The notes under the pieces were generated by a model that did no database searches, was not told the DNA's origin, and saw nothing but the letters and a program-made list of their open reading frames with translations. 64,000 nucleotides of DNA from Lentzea sp. NEAU-D7 (GTDB taxonomy: Bacteria; Actinomycetota; Actinomycetes; Mycobacteriales; Pseudonocardiaceae). The position numbers and the translations under genes were made by a program. The stretch spans positions 51,438-115,437 of the forward strand of contig NZ_JAPJDL010000031.1 of the NCBI RefSeq assembly GCF_026242055.1, written 5' to 3'. This document shows positions 1 to 8,029 of this stretch, one piece after another. How positions within the stretch are numbered: the stretch's first letter is position 1; the number at the start of each line of letters is the position of its first letter.

Positions 1-2
1 TC

Positions 3-395
3 GGCGAGGGCGGCACGAGGCTGTTCCTGAGCGACATCCTGCGCTCGGCGGGCCAGTTCGAGGCGTCGCTGGTGTCGGCGCGGACGGCGTTCGAGCTGAT
101 GGACGCGCACGACGCGGTGCACGGCAAGGCGATGGCGCTCGTCAGCATCGGCTGGGCGCAGGCGAAGCTGGGCAGCCGGGGCGAGGCGCGGGAGTCGTTC
201 CGGCGCGCGATCGAGTTCCTGCGGGTGCTCGGCGACCGCAAGAGCCTCGCGGAGGCGTTGCACGGCCTGGGGGAGACGAGCACGGGGCAGCCCGAGGTGG
301 CGCGGACGCACCTGCTGGAAGCGTTGACGATCTACGAGGACTACGACCACCCGCTCACGCCGGAGATCCACACGAGGCTGCACGAACTCGCCTAG
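3..395 (+). CDS. C-terminal part of a TPR-repeat protein (5' end outside window)
   Basis: The reading frame is open from the left edge to a TAG at 393-395, so only about 130 C-terminal residues are seen. They consist of helix-turn-helix pairs with the TPR spacing of Ala, Gly and aromatic residues (for example AKAMALVSIGWAQAKLGS-type and ARESFRRAIEFLRVLG-type helices). Such tails end many actinobacterial SARP/AfsR or LuxR-type regulators and other NB-ARC proteins, but no DNA-binding or ATPase part is visible, so the function stays open. A GTG at 72 lies inside the frame but is probably not the true start. The next gene is on the same strand 48 bases downstream. Confidence 0.6.
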   Translation, partial: GEGGTRLFLSDILRSAGQFEASLVSARTAFELMDAHDAVHGKAMALVSIGWAQAKLGSRGEARESFRRAIEFLRVLGDRKSLAEALHGLGETSTGQPEVARTHLLEALTIYEDYDHPLTPEIHTRLHELA

Positions 396-443
396 GGGAG
401 ATCCCTGATGTGCGCGGCCTGATGCGTAGGCAAACTACATGTC

Positions 444-1124
444 ATGCAGAAGCGCGCTCGGACCCTGTTGGTGTGGCTGCACGTCGTCACGTCCGTGGGC
501 TGGCTCAGCCAGGCCGTGGCGTTGCTCGCGCTGGTGCTCTACGGCATGAAGACGGGCGACCTCAACGCGTTCAAGATGGCGCGCTACCTCGACCACGAGG
601 TGCTGGCTATCATGGCCAACACCAGTGCGTTCAGCGGGTTCATGCTCAGCGCCACGACGCCGTGGGGGTACTTCCGGCACTGGTGGGTGCTCGCCAAGTT
701 CGTGATCACCGTCAGCCAGCTCTACATCGGCGTCTTCATCCTGAGCGGCAACCTCCAAGAGGCCGTGGACGGGCACGTGACGGCCTGGATGCCCGTCGGC
801 ACGGCGCTCATGATCAGCGCGATCGCGTTCCAGGCGTGGCTCAGCGTCGCGAAGCCGTGGGGCCGCACGCCGTGGACGGACCCCAAGGTCAAGCTGCCCA
901 CGGCGAGCACGGCCACGTTCGTCGCGGCGCTGGTCGTCCCGGTGATCGACTTCGCGATCAGCCTGTGGCGGGGCAACCCGATGCCCCTGCTCATGCTGAT
1001 CACGGTGATCGCCTACTCGATCAGGCGGGCCGCCAGGGCGAGACGCCGGTCGTCGGCCGCGTCGGGTCGTGGAAGCGCGGCAGGTCCGGCTCGTCGAGGC
1101 GCAACGGCGCCAAGCCCTCGGTGA
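444..1124 (+). CDS. Integral membrane protein, DUF2269-like
   Basis: The 226-residue protein starts at an ATG following a short imperfect inverted repeat (GTAG-GCAAA-CTAC, 426-438). Residues 1-32 form a hydrophobic helix beginning with basic residues and VWLHVVTSVGWLSQ. Further helices lie near 53-75, 86-105, 113-135, 155-175 and 180-195, with conserved Trp, His and Gly as in DUF2269-like proteins. The last 30 residues are Arg/Ala/Ser-rich. Those last 104 bases overlap the 3' end of the opposite-strand acyltransferase, so the hydrophilic tail may be constrained by the other gene. No catalytic motif is seen and the function is unknown. Confidence 0.65.
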   Translation: MQKRARTLLVWLHVVTSVGWLSQAVALLALVLYGMKTGDLNAFKMARYLDHEVLAIMANTSAFSGFMLSATTPWGYFRHWWVLAKFVITVSQLYIGVFILSGNLQEAVDGHVTAWMPVGTALMISAIAFQAWLSVAKPWGRTPWTDPKVKLPTASTATFVAALVVPVIDFAISLWRGNPMPLLMLITVIAYSIRRAARARRRSSAASGRGSAAGPARRGATAPSPR

Positions 1125-1848
1125 TCGCGATCATGATCCGCTCGTGCGCGCGCCGGGCGTCGCCCATCGTCTCCGCCTTCAGGTCGGACAGCTCGACCGG
1201 CTTGCCGAAGTGGACCTTGAACGTCGGCCGCTTGCGCACCGCGCGCAGCCACGACGTCAGGTACGGCAGGAAGTCCCTCCAGCCGCTGACGTGCAGGTTG
1301 CCCCAGTACACGGCCTCGTGCGCGCCCCACTGGCTGATGGGGATCACCGGGATGCCGCCGCCCAAAGCCATGCGGGCGACACCGGTCTTGCCCCGCTCCG
1401 GCCACAGGCCGGGGTCGAGGCTGATCTTGCCCTCGGGGTAGACGGCGATCGGGTCGCCGCCCTTCTGCAGCGCCGCGACGGCGCGGTGCATGGCCTCGCC
1501 CGCGTTCGCCGACCGCCGGTCGACGCGCAGGTGACCGCAGGCCTTCAGGGCCGGGCCCATGATCGGCGCGTCGAGCAGGCCGCCCGCGAGCATGAAGCGC
1601 GGGTTGACGCCGATCTTGCGGCAGGCCGCGATGAGCACCATCGGGTCGAGGTTGCCGATGTGGTTGGAGGCGAGCAGCAACGGCTTGCCGAGCAGCTCCG
1701 GCGGGATGTCGCCCGATACCTCGAGCTTGCCAGTCAGCGCGATCAGGCCCCGGTCGACCACCATGAGCACGCGCCAGAAAAGCGGTGTGGACACGCGGGG
1801 CAGCGTACGGCGTGTCGGAACGACTCCGTGCCCGAACGGGTGAACCAT
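1021..1848 (-). CDS. plsC: 1-acyl-sn-glycerol-3-phosphate acyltransferase (PlsC family)
   Basis: Members of this family acylate lysophosphatidic acid to phosphatidic acid at the inner membrane face. The protein shows the diagnostic NHxxxxD motif (NHIGNLD) and, about 70 residues later, the substrate-binding block YPEGKISLDPGL; both sit in a roughly 200-residue acyltransferase domain. I chose the ATG at 1848 (275 aa); an in-frame GTG at 1893 would add 15 residues, and neither has a convincing Shine-Dalgarno sequence. The gene diverges from ftsK. Its 3' end overlaps the convergent membrane-protein gene. The exact acceptor substrate cannot be told, since actinomycetes carry several paralogues. 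Confidence 0.85.
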   Translation of the reverse strand: MVHPFGHGVVPTRRTLPRVSTPLFWRVLMVVDRGLIALTGKLEVSGDIPPELLGKPLLLASNHIGNLDPMVLIAACRKIGVNPRFMLAGGLLDAPIMGPALKACGHLRVDRRSANAGEAMHRAVAALQKGGDPIAVYPEGKISLDPGLWPERGKTGVARMALGGGIPVIPISQWGAHEAVYWGNLHVSGWRDFLPYLTSWLRAVRKRPTFKVHFGKPVELSDLKAETMGDARRAHERIMIAITEGLAPLRLDEPDLPRFHDPTRPTTGVSPWRPA

Positions 1849-1900
1849 GAGGTTTCGCACGCGTCCCAGTTGCAGACGTGGCTGGTGAGGCACGAGGGAC

Positions 1901-1913
1901 TACCTTGTAGACA
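1901..1913 (+). promoter_or_regulatory. ftsK -10 element, probably leaderless
   Basis: TACCTT at 1901-1906 fits the actinobacterial TAnnnT -10 consensus. It ends six bases before the ftsK ATG at 1913, which would place the transcription start on or next to the start codon. No Shine-Dalgarno sequence is present, in keeping with a leaderless mRNA. This is inferred from sequence only. Confidence 0.45.
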
Positions 1914-4291
1914 TGGCCGGGCGCACAGGGACTTCGAGAAAGACCACGTCACGCGGCAAAGCACCAGCCAAGCCGCGGGCGCGGTCCAGCGCGTCCAGAA
2001 AACCCGCACCGCGCAAGAAGAGCGGCGGTGCTATCAGCGCCGTGTGGGGTGCTTTGGGCCGTGGCGTCGGCAGTCTCGTGCGCACCGTCAGCCGTACCAA
2101 GGACCTTGATCCCGAACACCGCCGTGACGGCCTGGGCCTGCTGCTGATCGCTCTCGCGGTCATCACCGGCGCCGGGGTGTGGTGGCAGGCCGGTGGACCG
2201 GTCGGGCAGTGGGTCGACGTCGCCGTGCGCAGCTCCGTCGGGTTCCCGGCGGTGATCGTGCCGGTCGTGCTGCTCGGCATCGGCGTCACGCTGATGCGCA
2301 CCGACCCGAAGCCCGACGCGCGCCCGCGGCTGATCATCGGCTCGCTGCTGATGATGATCGGCGTGCTCGGCATGTTCCACCTCATCGGCGGCCTGCCGAT
2401 GGACCCGCTGGAACGCCGCAGCGCCGGCGGTGCGCTGGGATACCTGGCCGGAGGGTTCCTCGCCCAGGGCCTGACGCCGTGGGTCGCCGGGCCGTTGCTG
2501 TTCCTGATCTTCGGCTACGGCCTGCTGGTCGTGACGCACACGCCGATCCGCCAGGCGCCCGAACGCATCCGCTCGTTGCTGCACCCCGGCACGCCGGCGA
2601 ACGACGAGTCGCCGGAGGAGGAGCCGGTCGAGGAGCCGAAGCCGGTCCGCCTGCGCCGCCCGTCCCGCCGGCGCCAGGCCGTCGAGCCGGTCGAGGAGGA
2701 GCCGCAGGCCGAGCTCCCGCTGGAGGAGCCCGCGGAGCCCGCCCCGAAGCCCGCGAAGGAGAAGAAGGCCGCCGCTCCCGCGATGGTCGTGCGCGCGGTC
2801 GAGGGCGAGTACCAGCTGCCGCCGCCGGACGTGCTGAAGGACGGCGACGCGCCGAAGACCCGCAGCAAGGCGAACGACCTCATGATCGAGGCGATCTCCG
2901 GCGTGCTGGACCAGTTCTCGATCGACGCCCAGGTCACCGGCTTCACCCGCGGCCCGACGGTCACGCGCTACGAGGTCGAGCTCGGCCCCGGCGTGAAGGT
3001 CGAGAAGATCACCGCGCTGACCAAGAACATCGCGTACGCCGTGGCGACCGACAACGTCCGCCTGCTGGCCCCGATCCCCGGCAAGTCCGCGGTCGGCATC
3101 GAGGTGCCCAACAGCGACCGCGAGATGGTGCGGCTGGGCGACGTGCTGCGCGCGCCGTCCACGGTCAAGGACACGCATCCGATGGTGATCGGCCTCGGCA
3201 AGGACATCGAGGGCCACATGGTCACCGCGAACCTGACGAAGATGCCGCACCTGCTGGTGGCGGGCTCCACGGGTTCCGGCAAGTCGTCGTTCGTGAACTC
3301 GATGCTGGTGTCGCTGCTGGCCCGCGCGACGCCCGACGAGGTCCGGATGATCCTCATCGACCCGAAGATGGTCGAGCTGACGCCGTACGAGGGCATCCCG
3401 CACCTGATCACGCCGATCATCACGCAGCCCAAGAAGGCGGCGGCGGCCCTGGCCTGGCTCGTCGAGGAGATGGAGCAGCGCTACCAGGACATGCAGGTCA
3501 ACCGGGTGCGCCACGTCGACGACTTCAACCGCAAGGTGAAGTCCGGCGAGATCACCGCGCCGCCCGGTTCCGAGCGCGTCTACCGGCCCTACCCGTACAT
3601 CATGGCGATCGTCGACGAGCTCGCCGACCTGATGATGACCGCGCCGCGCGACGTCGAGGACGCCATCGTCCGCATCACGCAGAAGGCCCGTGCGGCGGGC
3701 ATCCACCTCGTGCTGGCGACGCAGCGGCCGTCCGTCGACGTCGTCACCGGCCTGATCAAGACGAACGTGCCGTCGAGGCTGGCGTTCGCGACCTCCTCGC
3801 TGACCGACTCGCGGGTCATCCTGGACCAGCCCGGAGCCGAGAAGCTGATCGGCATGGGCGACGCCCTGTACCTGCCGATGGGCGCCTCGAAGCCGGTGCG
3901 CATCCAGGGCGCGTTCGTGGGCGACGAGGAGATCTCGTCGATCGTCGAGTTCACCAAGAACCAGGCGCAGCCGGAGTACACCGACGGCGTCACCGCGCAG
4001 AAGGCCGGCGAGAAGAAGGAGATCGACGCCGACATCGGCGACGACCTCGAACTGCTGGTGCAGGCGACCGAGCTGATCGTGACGTCGCAGTTCGGCTCGA
4101 CGTCGATGCTGCAGCGCAAGCTGCGCGTCGGGTTCGCCAAGGCGGGGCGCCTCATGGACCTGCTGGAGACCCGCGGCGTCGTCGGCCCGTCCGAGGGCTC
4201 GAAGGCACGCGAGGTGCTGATCAAGCCGGACGAGCTGGAGTCCGTGATCTACCTGATGCGCGGAGGCGGCCCCGCCGACGACGAGGACTAG
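1913..4291 (+). CDS. ftsK: DNA translocase FtsK/SpoIIIE
   Basis: The 792-residue septal DNA pump uses ATP to move chromosomal DNA through the closing septum or sporulation septum. Residues 1-60 are basic and Ser/Ala-rich. Four hydrophobic segments follow (roughly 72-95, 107-126, 140-160, 190-208), then an acidic Pro-rich linker (about 225-300). The RecA-like motor carries Walker A GSTGSGKSS at 451-459 and Walker B ending in Asp568-Glu569. The C-terminal gamma winged helix (about 720-785) reads and orients on polar DNA sites. Total length matches SpoIIIE rather than the much longer E. coli FtsK. Its TAG shares bases with the stop codon of the convergent gene (CTAG, 4288-4291). Confidence 0.97.
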   Translation: MAGRTGTSRKTTSRGKAPAKPRARSSASRKPAPRKKSGGAISAVWGALGRGVGSLVRTVSRTKDLDPEHRRDGLGLLLIALAVITGAGVWWQAGGPVGQWVDVAVRSSVGFPAVIVPVVLLGIGVTLMRTDPKPDARPRLIIGSLLMMIGVLGMFHLIGGLPMDPLERRSAGGALGYLAGGFLAQGLTPWVAGPLLFLIFGYGLLVVTHTPIRQAPERIRSLLHPGTPANDESPEEEPVEEPKPVRLRRPSRRRQAVEPVEEEPQAELPLEEPAEPAPKPAKEKKAAAPAMVVRAVEGEYQLPPPDVLKDGDAPKTRSKANDLMIEAISGVLDQFSIDAQVTGFTRGPTVTRYEVELGPGVKVEKITALTKNIAYAVATDNVRLLAPIPGKSAVGIEVPNSDREMVRLGDVLRAPSTVKDTHPMVIGLGKDIEGHMVTANLTKMPHLLVAGSTGSGKSSFVNSMLVSLLARATPDEVRMILIDPKMVELTPYEGIPHLITPIITQPKKAAAALAWLVEEMEQRYQDMQVNRVRHVDDFNRKVKSGEITAPPGSERVYRPYPYIMAIVDELADLMMTAPRDVEDAIVRITQKARAAGIHLVLATQRPSVDVVTGLIKTNVPSRLAFATSSLTDSRVILDQPGAEKLIGMGDALYLPMGASKPVRIQGAFVGDEEISSIVEFTKNQAQPEYTDGVTAQKAGEKKEIDADIGDDLELLVQATELIVTSQFGSTSMLQRKLRVGFAKAGRLMDLLETRGVVGPSEGSKAREVLIKPDELESVIYLMRGGGPADDED

Positions 4292-5040
4292 TCGGTGTTC
4301 ACCTTGATCGGGTGACGGACGTCGCCAGGGCACACCCAGACGTTCAGCGCGCCGTCCGAGAAGTCCCAGCCGACAGGCCTGGCCTCGGGTTCGAAGCAGA
4401 ACTCCGGCTCGGCGCGTTCGTACGTGTGCAACGCCAGCAGCAGCTCGCGGCGGGCGCCGCACTCAGGGCACTCCATGTCGCCTGGTCCGCTCGCGTACCA
4501 GAACGCCCAGCCTCCGACCTTGGTGGACACCGCGACCTCCGCCCAGCCGTCGCGGGAGACGCCCTCCGGGGTCTCGTGCGGCGTCGGGTGTTCCACACGC
4601 CGGCAAGGGCTGAGCACGCACGGCCGGGCGCGGTGGATCGGCTCGGACAGCGCGGGCTCCGGCGGGGCGGCGAGCACGTCCGCGACCGCTCTCGAGTCGC
4701 GCCACACCAGGCGGACGTCCGGCCAGAAGGTGTCGGCGTCCGGTTCGTGGAACAGCGGGCAGAGCAGGAGCTGGAACAGATCGGTGCCGTCCGGGAACGG
4801 CAGCTCCGGGAAGTCCCTGCGGTAGAGCTGCACCGGTGCGGTGAAGGCGTTGTGCACGCCCCGGCCGTCTCCGACGTCGAAGCCATGGTCGGTGTGGGTG
4901 GATCCGTCGCAGTACGGCCACGGTTCGTCCCGCGGCCAGAGCACCGGACCACCGATGTGGCTGTCGGTCACAGACGGTGCTCCGGGCCGCGGGTGCAGGC
5001 GCACCGAAGGCCTTGCCCAGGCGTCGGTTCTCGTGGTCAT
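4288..5040 (-). CDS. DUF1963 (YwqG-like) protein
   Basis: The protein has 250 residues. It contains the family hallmarks SHIGGPVLWPRDEPWP near 28-43 and a strand pair around PVQLYRRDFPELPFPDGTDLFQLLLCPL, as in YwqG-type DUF1963 proteins. A CPECG knuckle lies near 195, and several other cysteines (CRR, CVL, CPGD) may complete a metal site. The biochemical function of the family is not established. The gene is the downstream-most member of the leftward block 4.3-9.6 kb, but a 91-base gap separates it from the phospholipase gene, so it is probably transcribed on its own. It ends tail-to-tail on the ftsK stop codon. Confidence 0.75.
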   Translation of the reverse strand: MTTRTDAWARPSVRLHPRPGAPSVTDSHIGGPVLWPRDEPWPYCDGSTHTDHGFDVGDGRGVHNAFTAPVQLYRRDFPELPFPDGTDLFQLLLCPLFHEPDADTFWPDVRLVWRDSRAVADVLAAPPEPALSEPIHRARPCVLSPCRRVEHPTPHETPEGVSRDGWAEVAVSTKVGGWAFWYASGPGDMECPECGARRELLLALHTYERAEPEFCFEPEARPVGWDFSDGALNVWVCPGDVRHPIKVNTD

Positions 5041-5131
5041 TCGTCGTCCCCCCGTGCTGACGCAGGGGTCCCCCTGAGCTGGGAACCCCTGCGTTTCAAC
5101 GTACTCGGGAGGTCTGACAGTGCGTGGCGAT

Positions 5132-5602
5132 CTACTTCAGGCCGGCGTTCTGGATGCTGGTGGCCGTGGAGCTGGCGCTGCCGCCGAACTCCCGCACCGC
5201 CGCGTAGTACAGGTCGGCGGTGCGCTTGCAGGCCCAGTTGGAGCCGCACTGCTGGTACATGTCGGACTTGAAGTTGTTGTCGATGCGCAGGCGGTTCGTC
5301 TCGTTCCACCGGCCCTGCCGCTTGTAGTTGCGGTAGCCGAAGTCGTGCCGGTGACAGGTCGGCAGGAACTTGAAGCCGAAGGGGTTGTCGGGCGAGTACG
5401 AGCAGCCGTCGGACGACCAGTCGAGCTGACCCGCGTAGGGCTGCTGCGCGCGCAGTGTTGTGAACTGGCCGATGGTCTTCGAGTAGAGGTAGTCGTCGGT
5501 CACCGCGACGATGTCCACGGCGTGTGCCGGGGTGCCCGTGAAGATCAGGGCGATGGAGGCGGTGGCACCCACGAATGCCGAGCGCAGGGTCTTCGTCGAC
5601 AT
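5132..5602 (-). CDS. Secreted prokaryotic phospholipase A2
   Basis: The predicted 156-residue precursor begins MSTKTLRS and has a 28-residue Sec signal ending in THAHA-like TPAHA before VDI. The mature part matches the small calcium-dependent PLA2 family typified by Streptomyces violaceoruber PLA2: DGCSYSPDNPFGFKF, then C-HRHDFGYRNYK with the catalytic His-Asp pair, then a second helix with NNFKSDMYQQC. Four cysteines suit two disulfides. It would release fatty acids from sn-2 of glycerophospholipids outside the cell. I chose the ATG at 5602 because GAGGAG lies just upstream and the signal peptide starts there. It lies 83 bases downstream of the TOMM-like operon. Confidence 0.9.
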   Translation of the reverse strand: MSTKTLRSAFVGATASIALIFTGTPAHAVDIVAVTDDYLYSKTIGQFTTLRAQQPYAGQLDWSSDGCSYSPDNPFGFKFLPTCHRHDFGYRNYKRQGRWNETNRLRIDNNFKSDMYQQCGSNWACKRTADLYYAAVREFGGSASSTATSIQNAGLK

Positions 5603-5685
5603 GGCGAGCTCCTCGGAGTGTGAGCAGGGTCTCGCCAGTTGTAGCGGGTGATCGACTGTCCTCGGTAGACACGATCTGGTGAACG

Positions 5686-6348
5686 TCAGGTGATCATGTG
5701 CCCGCACGCGATCGCGGTGGCCACGCGGAGGTCTCGGGGCAGGCCCAGCGCGTGGAGCATTTCGTTGTCCGCTACGCCGCCCAGCAGGTAGCCGCCGAGC
5801 TTCTGCTCCGCCAAACGGAGGCAGATGCTCTGCGCGGCGGCTCCCGCTTCGATCAGGCCGAAGCGGCCCGCGCGTTCGCCGTACTTCTCGAACGAGTCCC
5901 TGTCCATCAGCATTAGGACGATCGTCAGCGGCGGCACCTCCGGCGTGCCGAGGATTTCGGCGAGGTTCGCCGGTGCCTGGCCGATGTCCTGCAACGCGTG
6001 GCGGCGGATGTCGTAGCGGACCGCCCGGTCGTGCACGAACGCGTAACAGCGCAACGGGTTGAGGCCACCCGCGGAGGGACAGCTGTTGTCGGACAGGGCG
6101 CCCAGCACCGTGCCGAGCTGCTTGTCGGTCAGCGGCCTGTCTGAGAACTCGCGCGTGCTTCTGCGCGCCCGGAACAGCTTCTGCAAGCGGTCGTTCGGAC
6201 GGGGGAGCGGGAGCGGCGCCGCGGGCAGCTCCAGCGGGTCGATCAGCTCCGGCTGAGGCCGGAAGTCCCGCAGCCGGTCGCCGAGTCTGCGCTGGTGCAG
6301 TGGCGAGTACCGGCTCGCGGCCCAGAAGTCGTCGAACATCGGTGTCAC
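5686..6348 (-). CDS. SagB-like FMN-dependent azoline dehydrogenase (nitroreductase fold)
   Basis: The 220-residue protein has the nitroreductase FMN signature RRSTREFSDRPLT near 62-74. It also has the SagB/ThcOx-type block SAGGLNPLRCYAFV near 90-103 and the C-terminal helix GLIEAGAAAQSICLRLAEQKLGG ahead of the VADNEMLHALGL motif. In TOMM pathways such enzymes oxidise thiazoline and oxazoline rings to thiazole and oxazole. Its GTG start overlaps the YcaO stop codon by four bases (GTGA), so translation should be coupled. It is the last gene of the operon and lacks any fused extra domain. A generic nitroreductase role is less likely given its neighbours. Confidence 0.85.
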   Translation of the reverse strand: MTPMFDDFWAASRYSPLHQRRLGDRLRDFRPQPELIDPLELPAAPLPLPRPNDRLQKLFRARRSTREFSDRPLTDKQLGTVLGALSDNSCPSAGGLNPLRCYAFVHDRAVRYDIRRHALQDIGQAPANLAEILGTPEVPPLTIVLMLMDRDSFEKYGERAGRFGLIEAGAAAQSICLRLAEQKLGGYLLGGVADNEMLHALGLPRDLRVATAIACGHMIT

Positions 6349-7499
6349 CCCAGCGGATGCGGTGCGGGATTGGGGAACACGCCGGGTGAGGCGTGCGGGT
6401 AGCGCCAGCCGAGTTCGCGGGCGCGGCCGCCGAGGTGCGGCCAGCGGTGGTCCGAGTGCAGCGGCGCGAGGTCCGGAGACAGGACGCGGACGCAGTGCAG
6501 TCCGACGGCCGACAGCTCCGGCGTGGTGAGCTCGCGGTAGGCGAGCCGGACGTCCGCGCGGTCCAGGGCGTGCACGAGTTCGGTCAGTTCCGCCGCTGTG
6601 CCACGGGATTCGGCATCAGGCGGCGGGTCGGTCTCGAAGCCTGCGAACCACGGCAGCGCGTCCCACTCGTCCGGGCGCGTGGCGTAGTAGACGGCGTGCT
6701 CGTCGAAGTCGGTGACGTCCTCGACGGGCCGATCACCGTTGCGCGCGAGCCACACCTCGATGAAGACCGTGCCCTGGACCCACTCCTCGTAGGCCTTCCG
6801 CACGGCCTCGGCGACCGTGGCGCGGCACGCGAGGCCGAGCGTGGGCCTCGGCTTGCCGGCGATCGGCAGCGAACCCGCGACGGCGACCACCGGGTGCGGG
6901 CTGTAGGCGGGCGTGAGGTCGAACGCCATCGCGCCGTGCGGCAGGTCGGCGGCGAACCGTTGCGGTGCAACGGAGTGCAGCCAGATCGTGGTGAACGCGT
7001 CGCGCTCGACCAGTTCCTGGACGGCGCGCAGCAACGCGCTGGTCGTGGACGGACCGGCCGCCAGCCCCGAGGACGTCGCGGGCAGCCCGTAGGAGGCGTC
7101 CAGGCCGACGAGACCGGCGGGCACGCGGATCGGTTCGTTGCCGGGCAACGTCCACGCCCGCGTGTACGGGGTGTCGACGTATCCCTTGCGGTAGCGGTAG
7201 CCGGGGGCCACCCGCTGCTCGACGGTGTGCAGGCTGAAGTGCTCCAACGGCCAGCACTCGCCGTCGGTGACGATCTCCAGCGGCGCCCGTGCGGCGGCGT
7301 GCCGTTCCAGGGCCTCGGCGATCGCGGCGATCTTGCTCGTACCGCCGGACGTGCCGCCGGTGGCGAACGGCTCCGGCACCGCGGCCCAGCCCTCGACGTC
7401 CACATCGGACAGGCTGTGCGGCACGGGGTGCAGCTGTGACACCACTCCCTGCCGCCAGCCGACCGCGCGCTCGGCCAGCGCCTCCGCGACGGTCCTCAC
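6345..7499 (-). CDS. YcaO-domain azoline-forming cyclodehydratase
   Basis: YcaO proteins use ATP to activate backbone amides so Cys, Ser or Thr side chains cyclise to azolines. The 384-residue protein has the ATP-binding blocks GGTSGGTSKIAAIAEALERH (near 48-67) and AAGPSTTSALLRAVQELVERDA (near 145-166). It ends in PxPxP: Pro378, Pro380, Pro382 of PNPAPHPLG. That C-terminal motif is characteristic of azoline-forming YcaO enzymes rather than other YcaO subgroups. The GTG start at 7499 overlaps the stop of the Cys8 gene by four bases (GTGA). A longer open frame upstream is non-coding overlap with that gene. The partner RRE/E1 protein is encoded separately, two genes upstream. Confidence 0.92.
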   Translation of the reverse strand: MRTVAEALAERAVGWRQGVVSQLHPVPHSLSDVDVEGWAAVPEPFATGGTSGGTSKIAAIAEALERHAAARAPLEIVTDGECWPLEHFSLHTVEQRVAPGYRYRKGYVDTPYTRAWTLPGNEPIRVPAGLVGLDASYGLPATSSGLAAGPSTTSALLRAVQELVERDAFTTIWLHSVAPQRFAADLPHGAMAFDLTPAYSPHPVVAVAGSLPIAGKPRPTLGLACRATVAEAVRKAYEEWVQGTVFIEVWLARNGDRPVEDVTDFDEHAVYYATRPDEWDALPWFAGFETDPPPDAESRGTAAELTELVHALDRADVRLAYRELTTPELSAVGLHCVRVLSPDLAPLHSDHRWPHLGGRARELGWRYPHASPGVFPNPAPHPLG

Positions 7500-8029
7500 C
7501 GCTTCCCCCGGTAGCGCCGGAAGATCCAGTACCCGAGCCCCAGCGCCCCGCCGACGTAGAGCACGCCGGCCACCGCCGCGGCCCCCTCGTCGACGCCGGC
7601 GATCGGCCCGAGAGTGAACAGCACAACGAACGGCTCCAGGCACCACAGCACAGCCCAGCCAAGCAACCGGACCACGCTGCCCACCGGGTTCGGCGACCGG
7701 GCGATGAAACCGGAGGCGGTGGCCCACGCGAGCGCCGCCGCGAAACCGCCGAGCCACCAGCCCCAGTGGACGTCGAAGACCGCGCCCATCGTGGCGAACG
7801 GCAGGACGACGACGAGCAACGGGAAGATCGCGGCGGGCAGGACGAGCAGGCTGCGAGGCCGGGGGAGATCCTTGGTTTCCTCGTACAGCGCCGCCGGGAT
7901 CTGCACGGCCGCGCCGACCGAGGAGATCGCGCAACAGCAACAACAACAGCAACAGGTGGGTGTCGCGGCGTTCGCGGCGGCCGCACCGGGTGAGAACTGG
8001 TCAGGTAACCGCACTGCCGTCGCGTTCAT
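7496..8029 (-). CDS. Membrane protein with N-terminal run of eight cysteines (candidate TOMM substrate)
   Basis: The 177-residue protein starts at ATG 8029 behind a GGGGGG Shine-Dalgarno. Residues 1-25 are an Ala/Thr/Pro-rich segment, residues 26-33 are eight consecutive Cys (codons at 7931-7954, five TGT and three TGC), then AISSVG. A hydrophilic stretch (about 46-60, EETKDLPRPRS) follows. After it come four hydrophobic segments near 61-80, 86-105, 113-136 and 140-158 and a basic C-terminus (YRGKR). The poly-Cys run resembles the heterocyclised core of streptolysin-S-type precursors, and the gene lies between the RRE/E1 and YcaO genes, overlapping both. I infer that it is the substrate. A metal-binding or acylated cluster is the alternative. 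I recognise no described family. Confidence 0.8.
   Translation of the reverse strand: MNATAVRLPDQFSPGAAAANAATPTCCCCCCCCAISSVGAAVQIPAALYEETKDLPRPRSLLVLPAAIFPLLVVVLPFATMGAVFDVHWGWWLGGFAAALAWATASGFIARSPNPVGSVVRLLGWAVLWCLEPFVVLFTLGPIAGVDEGAAAVAGVLYVGGALGLGYWIFRRYRGKR

Noticed and set aside
1949..5271. Very long open frames over ftsK on both strands (837 and 1030 codons)
   Set aside because: Arg/Gly/Ala-rich products without domains, and one runs through the ftsK stop; they arise from the high G+C third positions of ftsK.
6348..7952. Longer YcaO reading frame starting near 7952
   Set aside because: The extra 150 codons overlap the Cys8 gene in another frame and have no YcaO similarity; GTG 7499 with a GTGA overlap is the natural start.
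7496..8029. Cys8 tract as sequencing or assembly artefact
   Set aside because: The tract mixes TGT and TGC codons, keeps frame, and sits in a gene with an upstream ribosome site and overlaps with both neighbours.
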